NCBI RefSeq assembly: GCF_024584805.1
Contig: NZ_CP075715.1
Coordinates: forward strand, 1,910,001 to 1,974,000
Direction of reading: 5' to 3'
DNA length: 64,000 nt
DNA from: Streptomyces sp. FIT100
GTDB lineage: Bacteria; Actinomycetota; Actinomycetes; Streptomycetales; Streptomycetaceae
Shown here piece by piece: positions 57,390 to 64,000 of this stretch. The notes below the pieces were generated by a model. That model saw only the letters and a program-made list of their open reading frames with translations, was not told the DNA's origin and searched no databases. Both the position numbers and the translations under genes were made by a program. Position 1 is the stretch's first letter, and every line of letters starts with the position of its first letter.

Positions 57390-58637
57390 TCACACCCTGG
57401 GCAGGAGCCGTACCGTCTCGGGGGCGCCGTCGCCTCCGACGGCCGGCAGCGAGCTGCCGGTCAGCCACTTGTCCCAGGACAGGTTCCAGTCGCCGAATCC
57501 GTTGCCGAACGGATCCATCGTGCTGCCCAGGCTGTTGACGACCTTGACTATGTCGCCCTCGCGCACGGTGTTGAAGAACCATTCGGCGTTGCCGGTCGAC
57601 ATCCCGGTGCAGCCGTGGCTGACGTTGGCCCAGCCCTGGGAGCCCGCGGACCAGGGCGCCGCGTGGACGTACTCACCGCTCCAGGTGACGCGTGTCGCGT
57701 AGTAGACGGGCAGGTCGTACGATTCGGAGCTGCCCTCGGGTATGCCGATGCTGGTACCGCGCATGCGGACGAAGTACTCCTTGCCGAGCACGACCTTGAC
57801 GCCGTTGCGGGTGGAGAAGCCCGGCTTGCCGGTGGTCACCGGAATGGTGTTGATCACGTCTCCGTTGCGCAGCACCGTCATCTGGTGCGTGGCGGCATCC
57901 GTTATGGCCTCTATTCGGTCGCCTATGGACAGCTTGAGGGGCTTCACGGCGCCCCCGTACAGCCTGTCGCCGATCCTGACGCCCTCCAGGGTGCTGACCA
58001 CCTCCACGGTGGCGCCCGCGGGCCAGTACTCCATCGGGCGGTAGTGCAGCTTCTTGTCGTCCACCCAGTGCCAGGAGCCGTCCACCCGCGGGCTGGACCG
58101 CACGGTCAGCGAGCGCTCTATGGCGGCCCTGGCCGCGGCGTCCGTCACCGGGGCGCTGAGCTCGGCGGTGAGCGGCTGGCCCACGCCGTAGGTGCCGGCC
58201 TTGGGGCCCAGTTCGACGCCTATGTGGTGCTGTGCCGCCGCCGTCTCGAAAGTCTGGGTACGGATCCCGGGGGCGCCCTTGCCGTCCTCCGTGGCGACCT
58301 TGACGGTGTAGCGCGTACCGGCGGCAAGAGGGCCCGTGGAGCGCCATCTGCTGCCGTCGGCGGTGAGTTCGCCCGCCAGATACCGGCCGGACGTGTCCAC
58401 GGCCGTGACATCCGTGATGCGGCCTTCCTTGCCCTTGGCGATGACTTCCAGGGGTTTGTCGAGGGCGGCCTTCGCGCTCCCGGAAGGCGCGTTGAGGGAG
58501 ACCTGCTTCGCCGCGTCGTACGGCCTCGCCGACAGCGGGTGGCTCGCCGGGCCGTCACAAGCGGCCGTCGCCGCCGCGAGGGACATGACCAGTACGGTGC
58601 AGCTGGCTATGGCGCGCTTGCGCGGTATGTCGTTCAT
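57390..58637 (-). CDS. L,D-transpeptidase lipoprotein (YkuD with Ig-like domains)
   Basis: This 415-residue exported lipoprotein has a signal ending in the lipobox LAAATAAC (near residue 27). Two immunoglobulin-like domains (about 40-250) follow, then a YkuD catalytic domain with HAAPWS and the nucleophile in NVSHGCTGMSTGNAEWF. This layout is that of LdtMt2-type enzymes, which make 3-3 peptidoglycan cross-links. The C-terminal tail (WNLSWDKWLTG) is typical. The start is ATG 58637. It is convergent with the receiver-like gene. Confidence 0.94.
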   Translation of the reverse strand: MNDIPRKRAIASCTVLVMSLAAATAACDGPASHPLSARPYDAAKQVSLNAPSGSAKAALDKPLEVIAKGKEGRITDVTAVDTSGRYLAGELTADGSRWRSTGPLAAGTRYTVKVATEDGKGAPGIRTQTFETAAAQHHIGVELGPKAGTYGVGQPLTAELSAPVTDAAARAAIERSLTVRSSPRVDGSWHWVDDKKLHYRPMEYWPAGATVEVVSTLEGVRIGDRLYGGAVKPLKLSIGDRIEAITDAATHQMTVLRNGDVINTIPVTTGKPGFSTRNGVKVVLGKEYFVRMRGTSIGIPEGSSESYDLPVYYATRVTWSGEYVHAAPWSAGSQGWANVSHGCTGMSTGNAEWFFNTVREGDIVKVVNSLGSTMDPFGNGFGDWNLSWDKWLTGSSLPAVGGDGAPETVRLLPRV

Positions 58638-58690
58638 GAGTACACGCTATGGACAACGCCCTCCGGCGTCGCGCCGGGTGACTGCAAACG

Positions 58691-58733
58691 AGGGGCCCGG
58701 AGCTCACCCTTTCGGGTCAGCGTCCGGGCCCCT
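58691..58733 (-). terminator. Intrinsic terminator after ctaF
   Basis: AGGGGCCCGGA pairs with TCCGGGCCCCT (58691-58701 with 58723-58733), with an inner imperfect stem around TTTC. It ends the ctaC-ctaD-ctaF transcript. Confidence 0.85.
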
Positions 58734-58757
58734 GCGCCGTGCTGAGCGGTGTGCTCG

Positions 58758-59156
58758 TTACTGGTTCTGGTTCTCGCCGCGGTAGTACTCGAAGACCCAG
58801 CCCCAGACGCCGACCAGGATCAGCGGGGCCGAGAAGTACAGCAGCCACCAGCCGATCGCGATCGCGAGGAAGGCCAGGGCGCCGCCGATGGCCAGCGACA
58901 GCGGCTGCCAGCTGTGCGGGGAGAAGAAGCCGACCTCACCGGCCTCGTCCGCGACGTCGGCCTCCTTGTCGTCCTGCGCCATGGCGTCGACACGCCTGGC
59001 CGTGAAGGCCAGGTAGTAGCCGATCATGACCGCGAGTCCGAACGCCAGGAAGAGCGCCGTCGTACCGGCCGGCTCCTTCGACCACACGCCGTAGAGCACG
59101 GCCATGGCCAGGATGAAGACGCTCAGCCAGAGGAACATCTTGCCCTGGATCTTCAC
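58758..59156 (-). CDS. ctaF: Cytochrome c oxidase subunit IV (actinobacterial)
   Basis: This 132-residue four-helix membrane subunit is specific to actinobacterial aa3 oxidases. Typical blocks are [59 protein letters not shown] and [15 protein letters not shown] 59156 overlaps the ctaD stop codon (GTGA), so synthesis is coupled. Confidence 0.95.
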   Translation of the reverse strand: MKIQGKMFLWLSVFILAMAVLYGVWSKEPAGTTALFLAFGLAVMIGYYLAFTARRVDAMAQDDKEADVADEAGEVGFFSPHSWQPLSLAIGGALAFLAIAIGWWLLYFSAPLILVGVWGWVFEYYRGENQNQ

Positions 59157-60883
59157 TTGCCGGCCTCCTTGTCACCGGTGATGGCACCGTGACCGGCGTG
59201 CTCGAGCTGGTCGAGGGCCGCGATCTCCGGGTGGTGCAGATCGAACGCCGGGGATTCGGAGCGGATCCTCGGCAGGGTGAGGAAGTTATGGCGCGGCGGC
59301 GGGCACGAAGTCGCCCATTCGAGTGAACGGCCGTAACCCCACGGGTCGTCGACCTCGACCTTCTTGCCGTACTTGGCGGTCTTCCACACGTTGTAGAGGA
59401 ACGGCAGGATCGACAGGCCCAGCAGGAACGAGCTGATCGTGGAGATGGTGTTCAGGGCGGTGAAGCCGTCGGCCGCGAGATAGTCCGCGTACCGCCGCGG
59501 CATGCCCTCGGCCCCCAGCCAGTGCTGGACGAGGAAGGTGCCGTGGAAGCCGATGAACAGCGTCCAGAAGGTGATCTTGCCGAGCCGCTCGTCCAGCATC
59601 TTGCCGGTGAACTTCGGCCACCAGAAGTGGAATCCGGCGAACATCGCGAAGACCACGGTGCCGAAGACGACGTAGTGGAAGTGCGCGACAACGAAGTACG
59701 AGTCGGAGACGTGGAAGTCCATCGGGGGCGAGGCCAGGATGACGCCGGTCAGACCACCGAAGGTGAAGGTGATCAGGAAGCCGATCGTCCAGAGCATCGG
59801 GTTCTCGAAGGACAACGACCCCTTCCACATGGTGCCGATCCAGTTGAAGAACTTCACACCGGTCGGTACCGCGATCAGGAAGGTCATGAAGGAGAAGAAC
59901 GGCAGTAGCACCCCGCCGGTGACGTACATGTGGTGGGCCCACACGGTCACGGACAGACCGGCGATCGCGATGGTCGCCGCGATCAGGCCGATGTAACCGA
60001 ACATCGGCTTGCGGCTGAAGACCGGAATGATCTCCGAGACGATGCCGAAGAACGGCAGGGCGATGATGTACACCTCTGGATGGCCGAAGAACCAGAAGAG
60101 GTGTTGCCACAACAAGGCGCCGCCGTTGGCGGAGTCGAAGATGTGGGCGCCGAACTTGCGGTCCGCCTCCAGGGCGAACAGCGCCGCGGCCAGCACCGGG
60201 AAGGCCAGCAGGACCAGCACACCGGTGAGCAGCACGTTCCAGGTGAAGATCGGCATGCGGAACATCGTCATGCCGGGCGCGCGCATGCAGATGATCGTGG
60301 TGATGAAGTTGACCGAACCGAGGATCGTGCCGAAGCCGGAGAAGGCCAGACCCATGATCCACATGTCGGCGCCGACACCCGGCGAACGGACCGCGTCCGA
60401 CAGCGGGGAGTAGGCGAACCAGCCGAAGTCGGCCGCACCTTGCGGGGTGAGGAAGCCGGCCACCGCGATGATCGAGCCGAAGAGGTACAGCCAGTACGCG
60501 AACATGTTCAGCCGCGGGAACGCCACGTCGGGCGCGCCGATCTGCAGCGGCATGATCCAGTTCGCGAATCCGGCGAACAGCGGCGTCGCGAACATCAGCA
60601 GCATGATCGTGCCGTGCATCGTGAACGCCTGGTTGAACTGCTCGTTCGACATGATCTGCGTGCCGGGCCGGGCCAGCTCGGCGCGCATGAACAGCGCCAG
60701 GAGTCCGCCGATGCAGAAGAAGACGAACGACGTGACCAGGTAGAGCGTACCGATGGTCTTGTGGTCGGTGGTGGTCAGCCACTTCACCACCACACTGCCG
60801 GGCTGCCTGCGCCGGACCGGGATCTCGTTCTCGTACGAGTCTTCAGCCGTCGCGGCACCCTGAGGTTCGTTGAGGATGCTCAC
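59153..60883 (-). CDS. ctaD: Cytochrome c oxidase subunit I
   Basis: This 576-residue heme-copper oxidase catalytic subunit has 12 helices. Heme a/a3 and CuB ligands are visible in [33 protein letters not shown] (His-Tyr cross-link pair), [11 protein letters not shown] and [13 protein letters not shown], and the K- and D-channel regions are intact. GTG 60883 overlaps the ctaC stop codon. The extended C terminus ([20 protein letters not shown]) is of the actinobacterial type. Confidence 0.97.
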   Translation of the reverse strand: MSILNEPQGAATAEDSYENEIPVRRRQPGSVVVKWLTTTDHKTIGTLYLVTSFVFFCIGGLLALFMRAELARPGTQIMSNEQFNQAFTMHGTIMLLMFATPLFAGFANWIMPLQIGAPDVAFPRLNMFAYWLYLFGSIIAVAGFLTPQGAADFGWFAYSPLSDAVRSPGVGADMWIMGLAFSGFGTILGSVNFITTIICMRAPGMTMFRMPIFTWNVLLTGVLVLLAFPVLAAALFALEADRKFGAHIFDSANGGALLWQHLFWFFGHPEVYIIALPFFGIVSEIIPVFSRKPMFGYIGLIAATIAIAGLSVTVWAHHMYVTGGVLLPFFSFMTFLIAVPTGVKFFNWIGTMWKGSLSFENPMLWTIGFLITFTFGGLTGVILASPPMDFHVSDSYFVVAHFHYVVFGTVVFAMFAGFHFWWPKFTGKMLDERLGKITFWTLFIGFHGTFLVQHWLGAEGMPRRYADYLAADGFTALNTISTISSFLLGLSILPFLYNVWKTAKYGKKVEVDDPWGYGRSLEWATSCPPPRHNFLTLPRIRSESPAFDLHHPEIAALDQLEHAGHGAITGDKEAGK

Positions 60884-61875
60884 AGTTGGTTCTTCTCCGC
60901 ATTCCGGGCCGGGTCCGACTGCTGAATGCCCGACGGGATGAAGCCGGTCTGCCCCTTCTCGGCGAGCTCCTTCAGGTACTGCTGGTAGCGCTCCGGGGAG
61001 ACGACCTTCACGTTGAAGAGCATCCGGGAGTGGTCGACACCGCAGAGTTCGGCGCACTTGCCGAGGAAGGTGCCCTCCTGGGAAGGCGTCACCTCGAAGA
61101 CGTTGGTGTGACCGGGGATGACGTCCTGCTTGAAGAGGAAGGGGACGACCCAGAAGGAGTGGATGACATCACGGGAGGTCAGGATGAACCGGACCTTCTG
61201 GCCCTTCGGCAGCCACAGGGTCGGACCGGGGTTCCCCGTCTGCGGGTTCCTGTCACCCGGGATGCCGGCGTCGTAGACGCCCTCGGCACCCGCCGGGAAG
61301 TCGTTGTTGTACTGGTCCGGAATCGCGTTCAGTTCCTTCTGGGCCTGAGCGTCGCCGGTGGCGGGGTTGCCGTCCACGTCCTCGAGGTAGTTGAAGCCCC
61401 AGCTCCACTGGTAGCCGACCACGTTGATGGTGTGGGCCGGCTTGTCGGAGAGGGCGAGGAGCTTCGACTCATCCCGCGCGGTGAAGTAGAAGAGCACCGA
61501 GACGATGATGAGCGGAACCACGGTGTACAGCGCCTCGATGGGCATGTTGTACCGCGTCTGCGGGGGAACCTCGATCTTGGTGCGGCTGCGCCTGTGGAAG
61601 ATGACGCTCCACAGGATCAGACCCCATACCAGCACGCCCACGGCGAGGGCGGCCGCCCAGGAGCCCTGCCAGAGGGAGAGGATCCGCGGAGCCTCTTCCG
61701 TGACGGGGGTGGGCATACCAAGGCGGGGGAAGTCCTTGTATGTGCAACCGGTGGCGGTTGCCAGGATCAGGCCCGCAGTCAGCACCTGCGGCAGCTTCCG
61801 CCGCATCGGGCGCCGCGACGTGGGGGTACCACCCGCGCCTTGGCTGCGGGGGAGGTCGGAGCCGTTGGGACTCAC
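60880..61875 (-). CDS. ctaC: Cytochrome c oxidase subunit II (lipoprotein), with REP-derived insertion
   Basis: This 331-residue CuA subunit has a lipoprotein signal ([13 protein letters not shown]), two membrane helices (about 65-130) and a C-terminal cupredoxin domain with the CuA ligands in [10 protein letters not shown] and [15 protein letters not shown] 61875 has a GGAAGG site. Residues 8-20 ([13 protein letters not shown]) are encoded by a REP-like palindrome and look like an insertion before [11 protein letters not shown]. It is the first gene of ctaC-ctaD-ctaF. Confidence 0.96.
   Translation of the reverse strand: MSPNGSDLPRSQGAGGTPTSRRPMRRKLPQVLTAGLILATATGCTYKDFPRLGMPTPVTEEAPRILSLWQGSWAAALAVGVLVWGLILWSVIFHRRSRTKIEVPPQTRYNMPIEALYTVVPLIIVSVLFYFTARDESKLLALSDKPAHTINVVGYQWSWGFNYLEDVDGNPATGDAQAQKELNAIPDQYNNDFPAGAEGVYDAGIPGDRNPQTGNPGPTLWLPKGQKVRFILTSRDVIHSFWVVPFLFKQDVIPGHTNVFEVTPSQEGTFLGKCAELCGVDHSRMLFNVKVVSPERYQQYLKELAEKGQTGFIPSGIQQSDPARNAEKNQL
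61821..61854. repeat. REP-like palindrome inside the 5' coding end of ctaC
   Basis: TGGGGGTACCACCCGCGCC is followed by TTGGCTGCGGGGGAG. It is the same layout as the intergenic REP-like elements in this window, here translated as [11 protein letters not shown] in the cytoplasmic N terminus of the CtaC precursor. Confidence 0.65.
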
Positions 61876-62244
61876 GTAGCGCCTTCCCGAGAGTCTCGCC
61901 CGCGCGGCCGGCTGCGGCCGTCTCGCTGGTCGGTCGCCGGCCCTGACGCGGGCAGGGGTTTGGATGTTTATGCGGACCAAACCCTACTGGACGCAATTTG
62001 GGGTCGCGCGGGGAGGGTGCCCAACGCGCCGCCGGACGACCCGAAGGGGTGGACTCACCTGTTCTGAGCGCTCGGTTCGCCTCCAGGGCGCTCAGTCCCT
62101 GTCGACGGTCGATCGTGCTCGGTCCTTCGTTCCTCAGGACCTGTGCGCGTTCTCCCTTTCGACAGCGACGCCCCCCTTCGGCTCACTCGCCGCAGGCGCG
62201 TCCGGAGTGAGGTCGGCTCCGACCGGCCGCGTTAGCGTGGCAGC
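61876..62244. other. Intergenic region between divergent ctaC and desulfurase genes
   Basis: This 369-base spacer presumably holds the ctaCDF promoter. A TAGGGT is present on the minus strand near 61980, but no good -35 accompanies it. The rest is GC-rich without recognisable RNA elements. The near-palindrome GGTCGG..CCGACC lies near 62211-62225, just upstream of the desulfurase gene's candidate -10 element. Confidence 0.45.
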
Positions 62245-63627
62245 GTGCCCTACTTCGACGCCGCTTCGTCCGCTCCGCTCCATCCGGTCGCCCGGCAGGC
62301 CCTCCAGGCCGCCCTCGACGAGGGCTGGGCCGATCCCGCCCGGCTCTACCGCGAGGGACGGCGCGCGCGGATGCTCCTGGACGCGGCGCGGGAGACGGCT
62401 GCGGCGGCCGTGGGGTGCCGCCCGGACGAGCTCGTTTTCACCTCTTCGGGCACCCGCGCCGTCCACGCGGGCATCGCCGGCGCGATGGCGGGCCGTCGGC
62501 GCGTCGGCGGCCATCTCGTCGTCTCCGCGGTGGAGCACTCGGCGGTGCTGCACGCGGCGGAGGGCCTCGCGGCCACCGAGGTGCCGGTGGCCCGCACCGG
62601 CGCGGTCGACCCGGCCGCCTTCGGCGCGGCACTGCGCGACGACACGGCGCTGGCCTGCCTCCAGTCCGCCAACCACGAGGTGGGCACGGAGCAGCCGGTC
62701 GCCGAGGTCGCCGCCGTGTGCCGAACGACAGGGGTGCCGCTGCTCGTCGACGCGGCGCAGTCGCTGGCGTGGGGCCCGGTCGACGGTGACTGGTCCCTGC
62801 TGGCGGCGAGCGCCCACAAATGGGGCGGACCGGCAGGGGTCGGACTGCTCGTCGTGCGCAAAGGCGTCCGATTCTCGTCCCAAGGCCCGGCGGACGAACG
62901 GGAGTCGGGGCGCGCGCCCGGCTTCGAGAACATCCCGGCGATCGTGGCGGCGGCGGCGTCGCTGCGGGCCGTACGGGACGAGGCGTCGGCCGAGTCCGCC
63001 CGGCTGCGGGGGCTGGTGGACCGGATCCGGACCCGGGTCCCGGAGCTGGTGCCGGATGTCGAGGTGGTCGGCGACCCGGTGCGGCGGCTGCCGCATCTCG
63101 TCACCTTCTCCTGTCTCTATGTCGACGGGGAGACAGTGCTGCACGAGCTGGACCGTGCCGGGTTCTCCGTCTCGTCGGGTTCGTCGTGCACAAGCTCGAC
63201 GCTGACCCCGAGCCATGTGCTGCGGGCGATGGGGGTGCTGAGCGAGGGCAATGTGCGCGTGTCGCTGCCGCTGGGCACGTCGGAGGCGGAGGTGGACCGC
63301 TTCCTGGAGGTCCTGCCGGGGGTCGTCGCCGACGTCCGCCGCCGCCTCGACGCACCGGCGCCCGCCGTGCCCGCAGTGCCCGCAGTGCCCTCCCCCGCGC
63401 CCGGCTCCCTCGTCGTGGACTCCCTGGGCAAGCGCTGCCCCATCCCCGTGATCGAGCTGGCGAAGGTCATCGGGGATGTGCCGGTGGGCGGCACGGTGAC
63501 GGTGCTGTCCGACGACGAGGCGGCGCGGCTGGACATCCCGGCCTGGTGCGAGATGCGGGACCAGGAGTACGTGGGGGAACAGCCCGCGGAGCGGGGCACG
63601 GCGTACGTGGTGCGGCGGCGCGGCTGA
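62245..63627 (+). CDS. Cysteine desulfurase fused to a TusA-like sulfur-carrier domain
   Basis: This 460-residue protein has an IscS/NifS-type PLP domain (residues 1-370: YFDAASSAPLHPVARQALQA, SANHEVGTEQPV, PLP lysine in SAHKWGG at Lys192, nucleophile in SSGSSCTSSTL at Cys315). An Ala/Pro/Val linker leads to a TusA domain (VVDSLGKRCPIPVIELAKVIG, persulfide-accepting Cys398 in the CPxP motif). The fusion would pass sulfur from cysteine to the carrier within one chain, for tRNA thiolation, cofactors or metal centres. The start is GTG 62245, without a ribosome binding site but with TAGCGT at 62233-62238, so it is probably leaderless. Confidence 0.92.
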   Translation: MPYFDAASSAPLHPVARQALQAALDEGWADPARLYREGRRARMLLDAARETAAAAVGCRPDELVFTSSGTRAVHAGIAGAMAGRRRVGGHLVVSAVEHSAVLHAAEGLAATEVPVARTGAVDPAAFGAALRDDTALACLQSANHEVGTEQPVAEVAAVCRTTGVPLLVDAAQSLAWGPVDGDWSLLAASAHKWGGPAGVGLLVVRKGVRFSSQGPADERESGRAPGFENIPAIVAAAASLRAVRDEASAESARLRGLVDRIRTRVPELVPDVEVVGDPVRRLPHLVTFSCLYVDGETVLHELDRAGFSVSSGSSCTSSTLTPSHVLRAMGVLSEGNVRVSLPLGTSEAEVDRFLEVLPGVVADVRRRLDAPAPAVPAVPAVPSPAPGSLVVDSLGKRCPIPVIELAKVIGDVPVGGTVTVLSDDEAARLDIPAWCEMRDQEYVGEQPAERGTAYVVRRRG

Positions 63628-63693
63628 AACGCCGGCAGAACCTCCGCACGGTGCAGGGTGGGGCTCTGCACCGAGGCGGAGCCCCCGCGGCCG

Positions 63694-64000
63694 CTACGCC
63701 AGGTGGGCCCTGACCTCGGAGGCCGCGTCGTCGCCGTACGCCTTCGTGAAGCGCTCCATGAAGTGGGCGCGGCGCAGCGTGTACTCCTGGGTGCCCAGGG
63801 TCTCGATGACCAGGGTCGCCAGCATGCAGCCGACCTGCGCCGCACGCTCCAGGCCCACGCCCCAGGACAGGCCGGAGAGGAAGCCCGCGCGGAAGGCGTC
63901 GCCGACGCCGGTCGGGTCGACCTTGGAGTCCTCCTCGGGGCAGCCGACCTCGATACCCGGCTCGCCTGCGCGCTCGATGCGCACACCGCGGGAGCCGAGC
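63694..64000 (-). CDS. PfkB-family carbohydrate/nucleoside kinase, C-terminal part (partial)
   Basis: The gene runs off the window edge; only about 100 C-terminal residues are visible. The PfkB signature 2, with the anion hole and catalytic Asp, is DPTGVGDAFRAGFLSG, and the tail continues LERAAQVGCMLATLVIETLGTQEYTL. In Streptomyces the gene next to ctaC at this place is usually annotated adenosine or sugar kinase. It converges on the cysteine desulfurase gene, with 66 bases between stops. Confidence 0.88.
   Translation of the reverse strand, partial: LGSRGVRIERAGEPGIEVGCPEEDSKVDPTGVGDAFRAGFLSGLSWGVGLERAAQVGCMLATLVIETLGTQEYTLRRAHFMERFTKAYGDDAASEVRAHLA

Overview
The window is a chromosomal segment of a Streptomyces or very close relative. 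The evidence is very high GC with strongly GC-biased third positions, frequent GTG and TTG starts, ATGA/GTGA stop-start overlaps, many apparently leaderless genes, and a gene order typical of the Streptomyces core chromosome. From about 9 kb to 62 kb it also follows the Mycobacterium tuberculosis Rv2175c-Rv2200c neighbourhood: Rv2175c-like DNA-binding protein, PknL-like PASTA kinase, class II DAHP synthase, PlsC acyltransferase, ArsA-like ATPase, SRPBCC protein, FadD15-like ligase, PimB-like glycosyltransferase, NlpC/P60 hydrolases, trpD, qcrCAB, ctaE, ctaF, ctaD, ctaC. The synteny comparison is from memory, not from a search.

Layout. 0-1.5 kb: end of a SpoIIE/PP2C phosphatase and a MASE1 membrane protein. 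1.5-5.5 kb: a self-contained operon of a degenerate ABC ATPase, a YhgE/Pip membrane protein and a TetR repressor, with a palindromic operator at its promoter. 5.9-9 kb: DUF4126 protein, FAD-dependent amine oxidase/desaturase-like enzyme, and a membrane protein with a Tyr/Gly/Gln-rich tail. 9-15.6 kb: one-carbon and thiamine metabolism (metF, thiE, then thiO-thiS-thiG behind a TPP riboswitch), with an Rv2175c-like regulator and a ferredoxin-reductase-like flavoprotein. 15.7-20.8 kb: PASTA kinase, endonuclease IV, DUF4396 protein with a CsoR-type box, sulfite-oxidase-like enzyme, bacterioferritin and Bfd with an iron box. 20.9-25.6 kb: aromatic and glycolytic entry enzymes (class II DAHP synthase, trp leader/attenuator plus fused TrpE-TrpG, 6-phosphofructokinase). 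25.8-37 kb: NarL-type two-component pair, acyltransferase, esterase, nuclease-like protein, glucokinase, ArsA-like ATPase, SRPBCC protein, phosphoesterase, acyl-CoA ligase. 37-39.9 kb: an accessory insertion (cholesterol-oxidase-like enzyme, orphan beta-rich protein, transposable-element remnants). 39.9-49.1 kb: two glycosyltransferases, a zinc-protease-like lipoprotein, two NlpC/P60 hydrolases (one behind a c-di-AMP-riboswitch-like leader), NYN protein, zinc-ribbon protein, rhomboid protease, Lrp-like RAM protein. 49.1-52.5 kb: a 14 x 9 bp tandem repeat, a class V aminotransferase behind a SAM-IV riboswitch, a MITE-like element and trpD. 52.6-61.9 kb: the cytochrome bc1-aa3 supercomplex genes qcrB-qcrA-qcrC-ctaE and ctaF-ctaD-ctaC, with a receiver-like protein and an L,D-transpeptidase between them. 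62.2-64 kb: a cysteine desulfurase-TusA fusion and the 3' part of a PfkB-family kinase.

The region is unusually rich in cis-acting RNA: TPP riboswitch, trp leader peptide/attenuator, SAM-IV riboswitch, and a probable ydaO-type leader. It also carries many small repeats: a 244 bp TIR element, a degraded copy of it, GC-rich REP-like palindromes (one inside the 5' end of ctaC), and coding minisatellites in thiO, bfd and the ABC gene. No tRNA, rRNA or CRISPR array was recognised.
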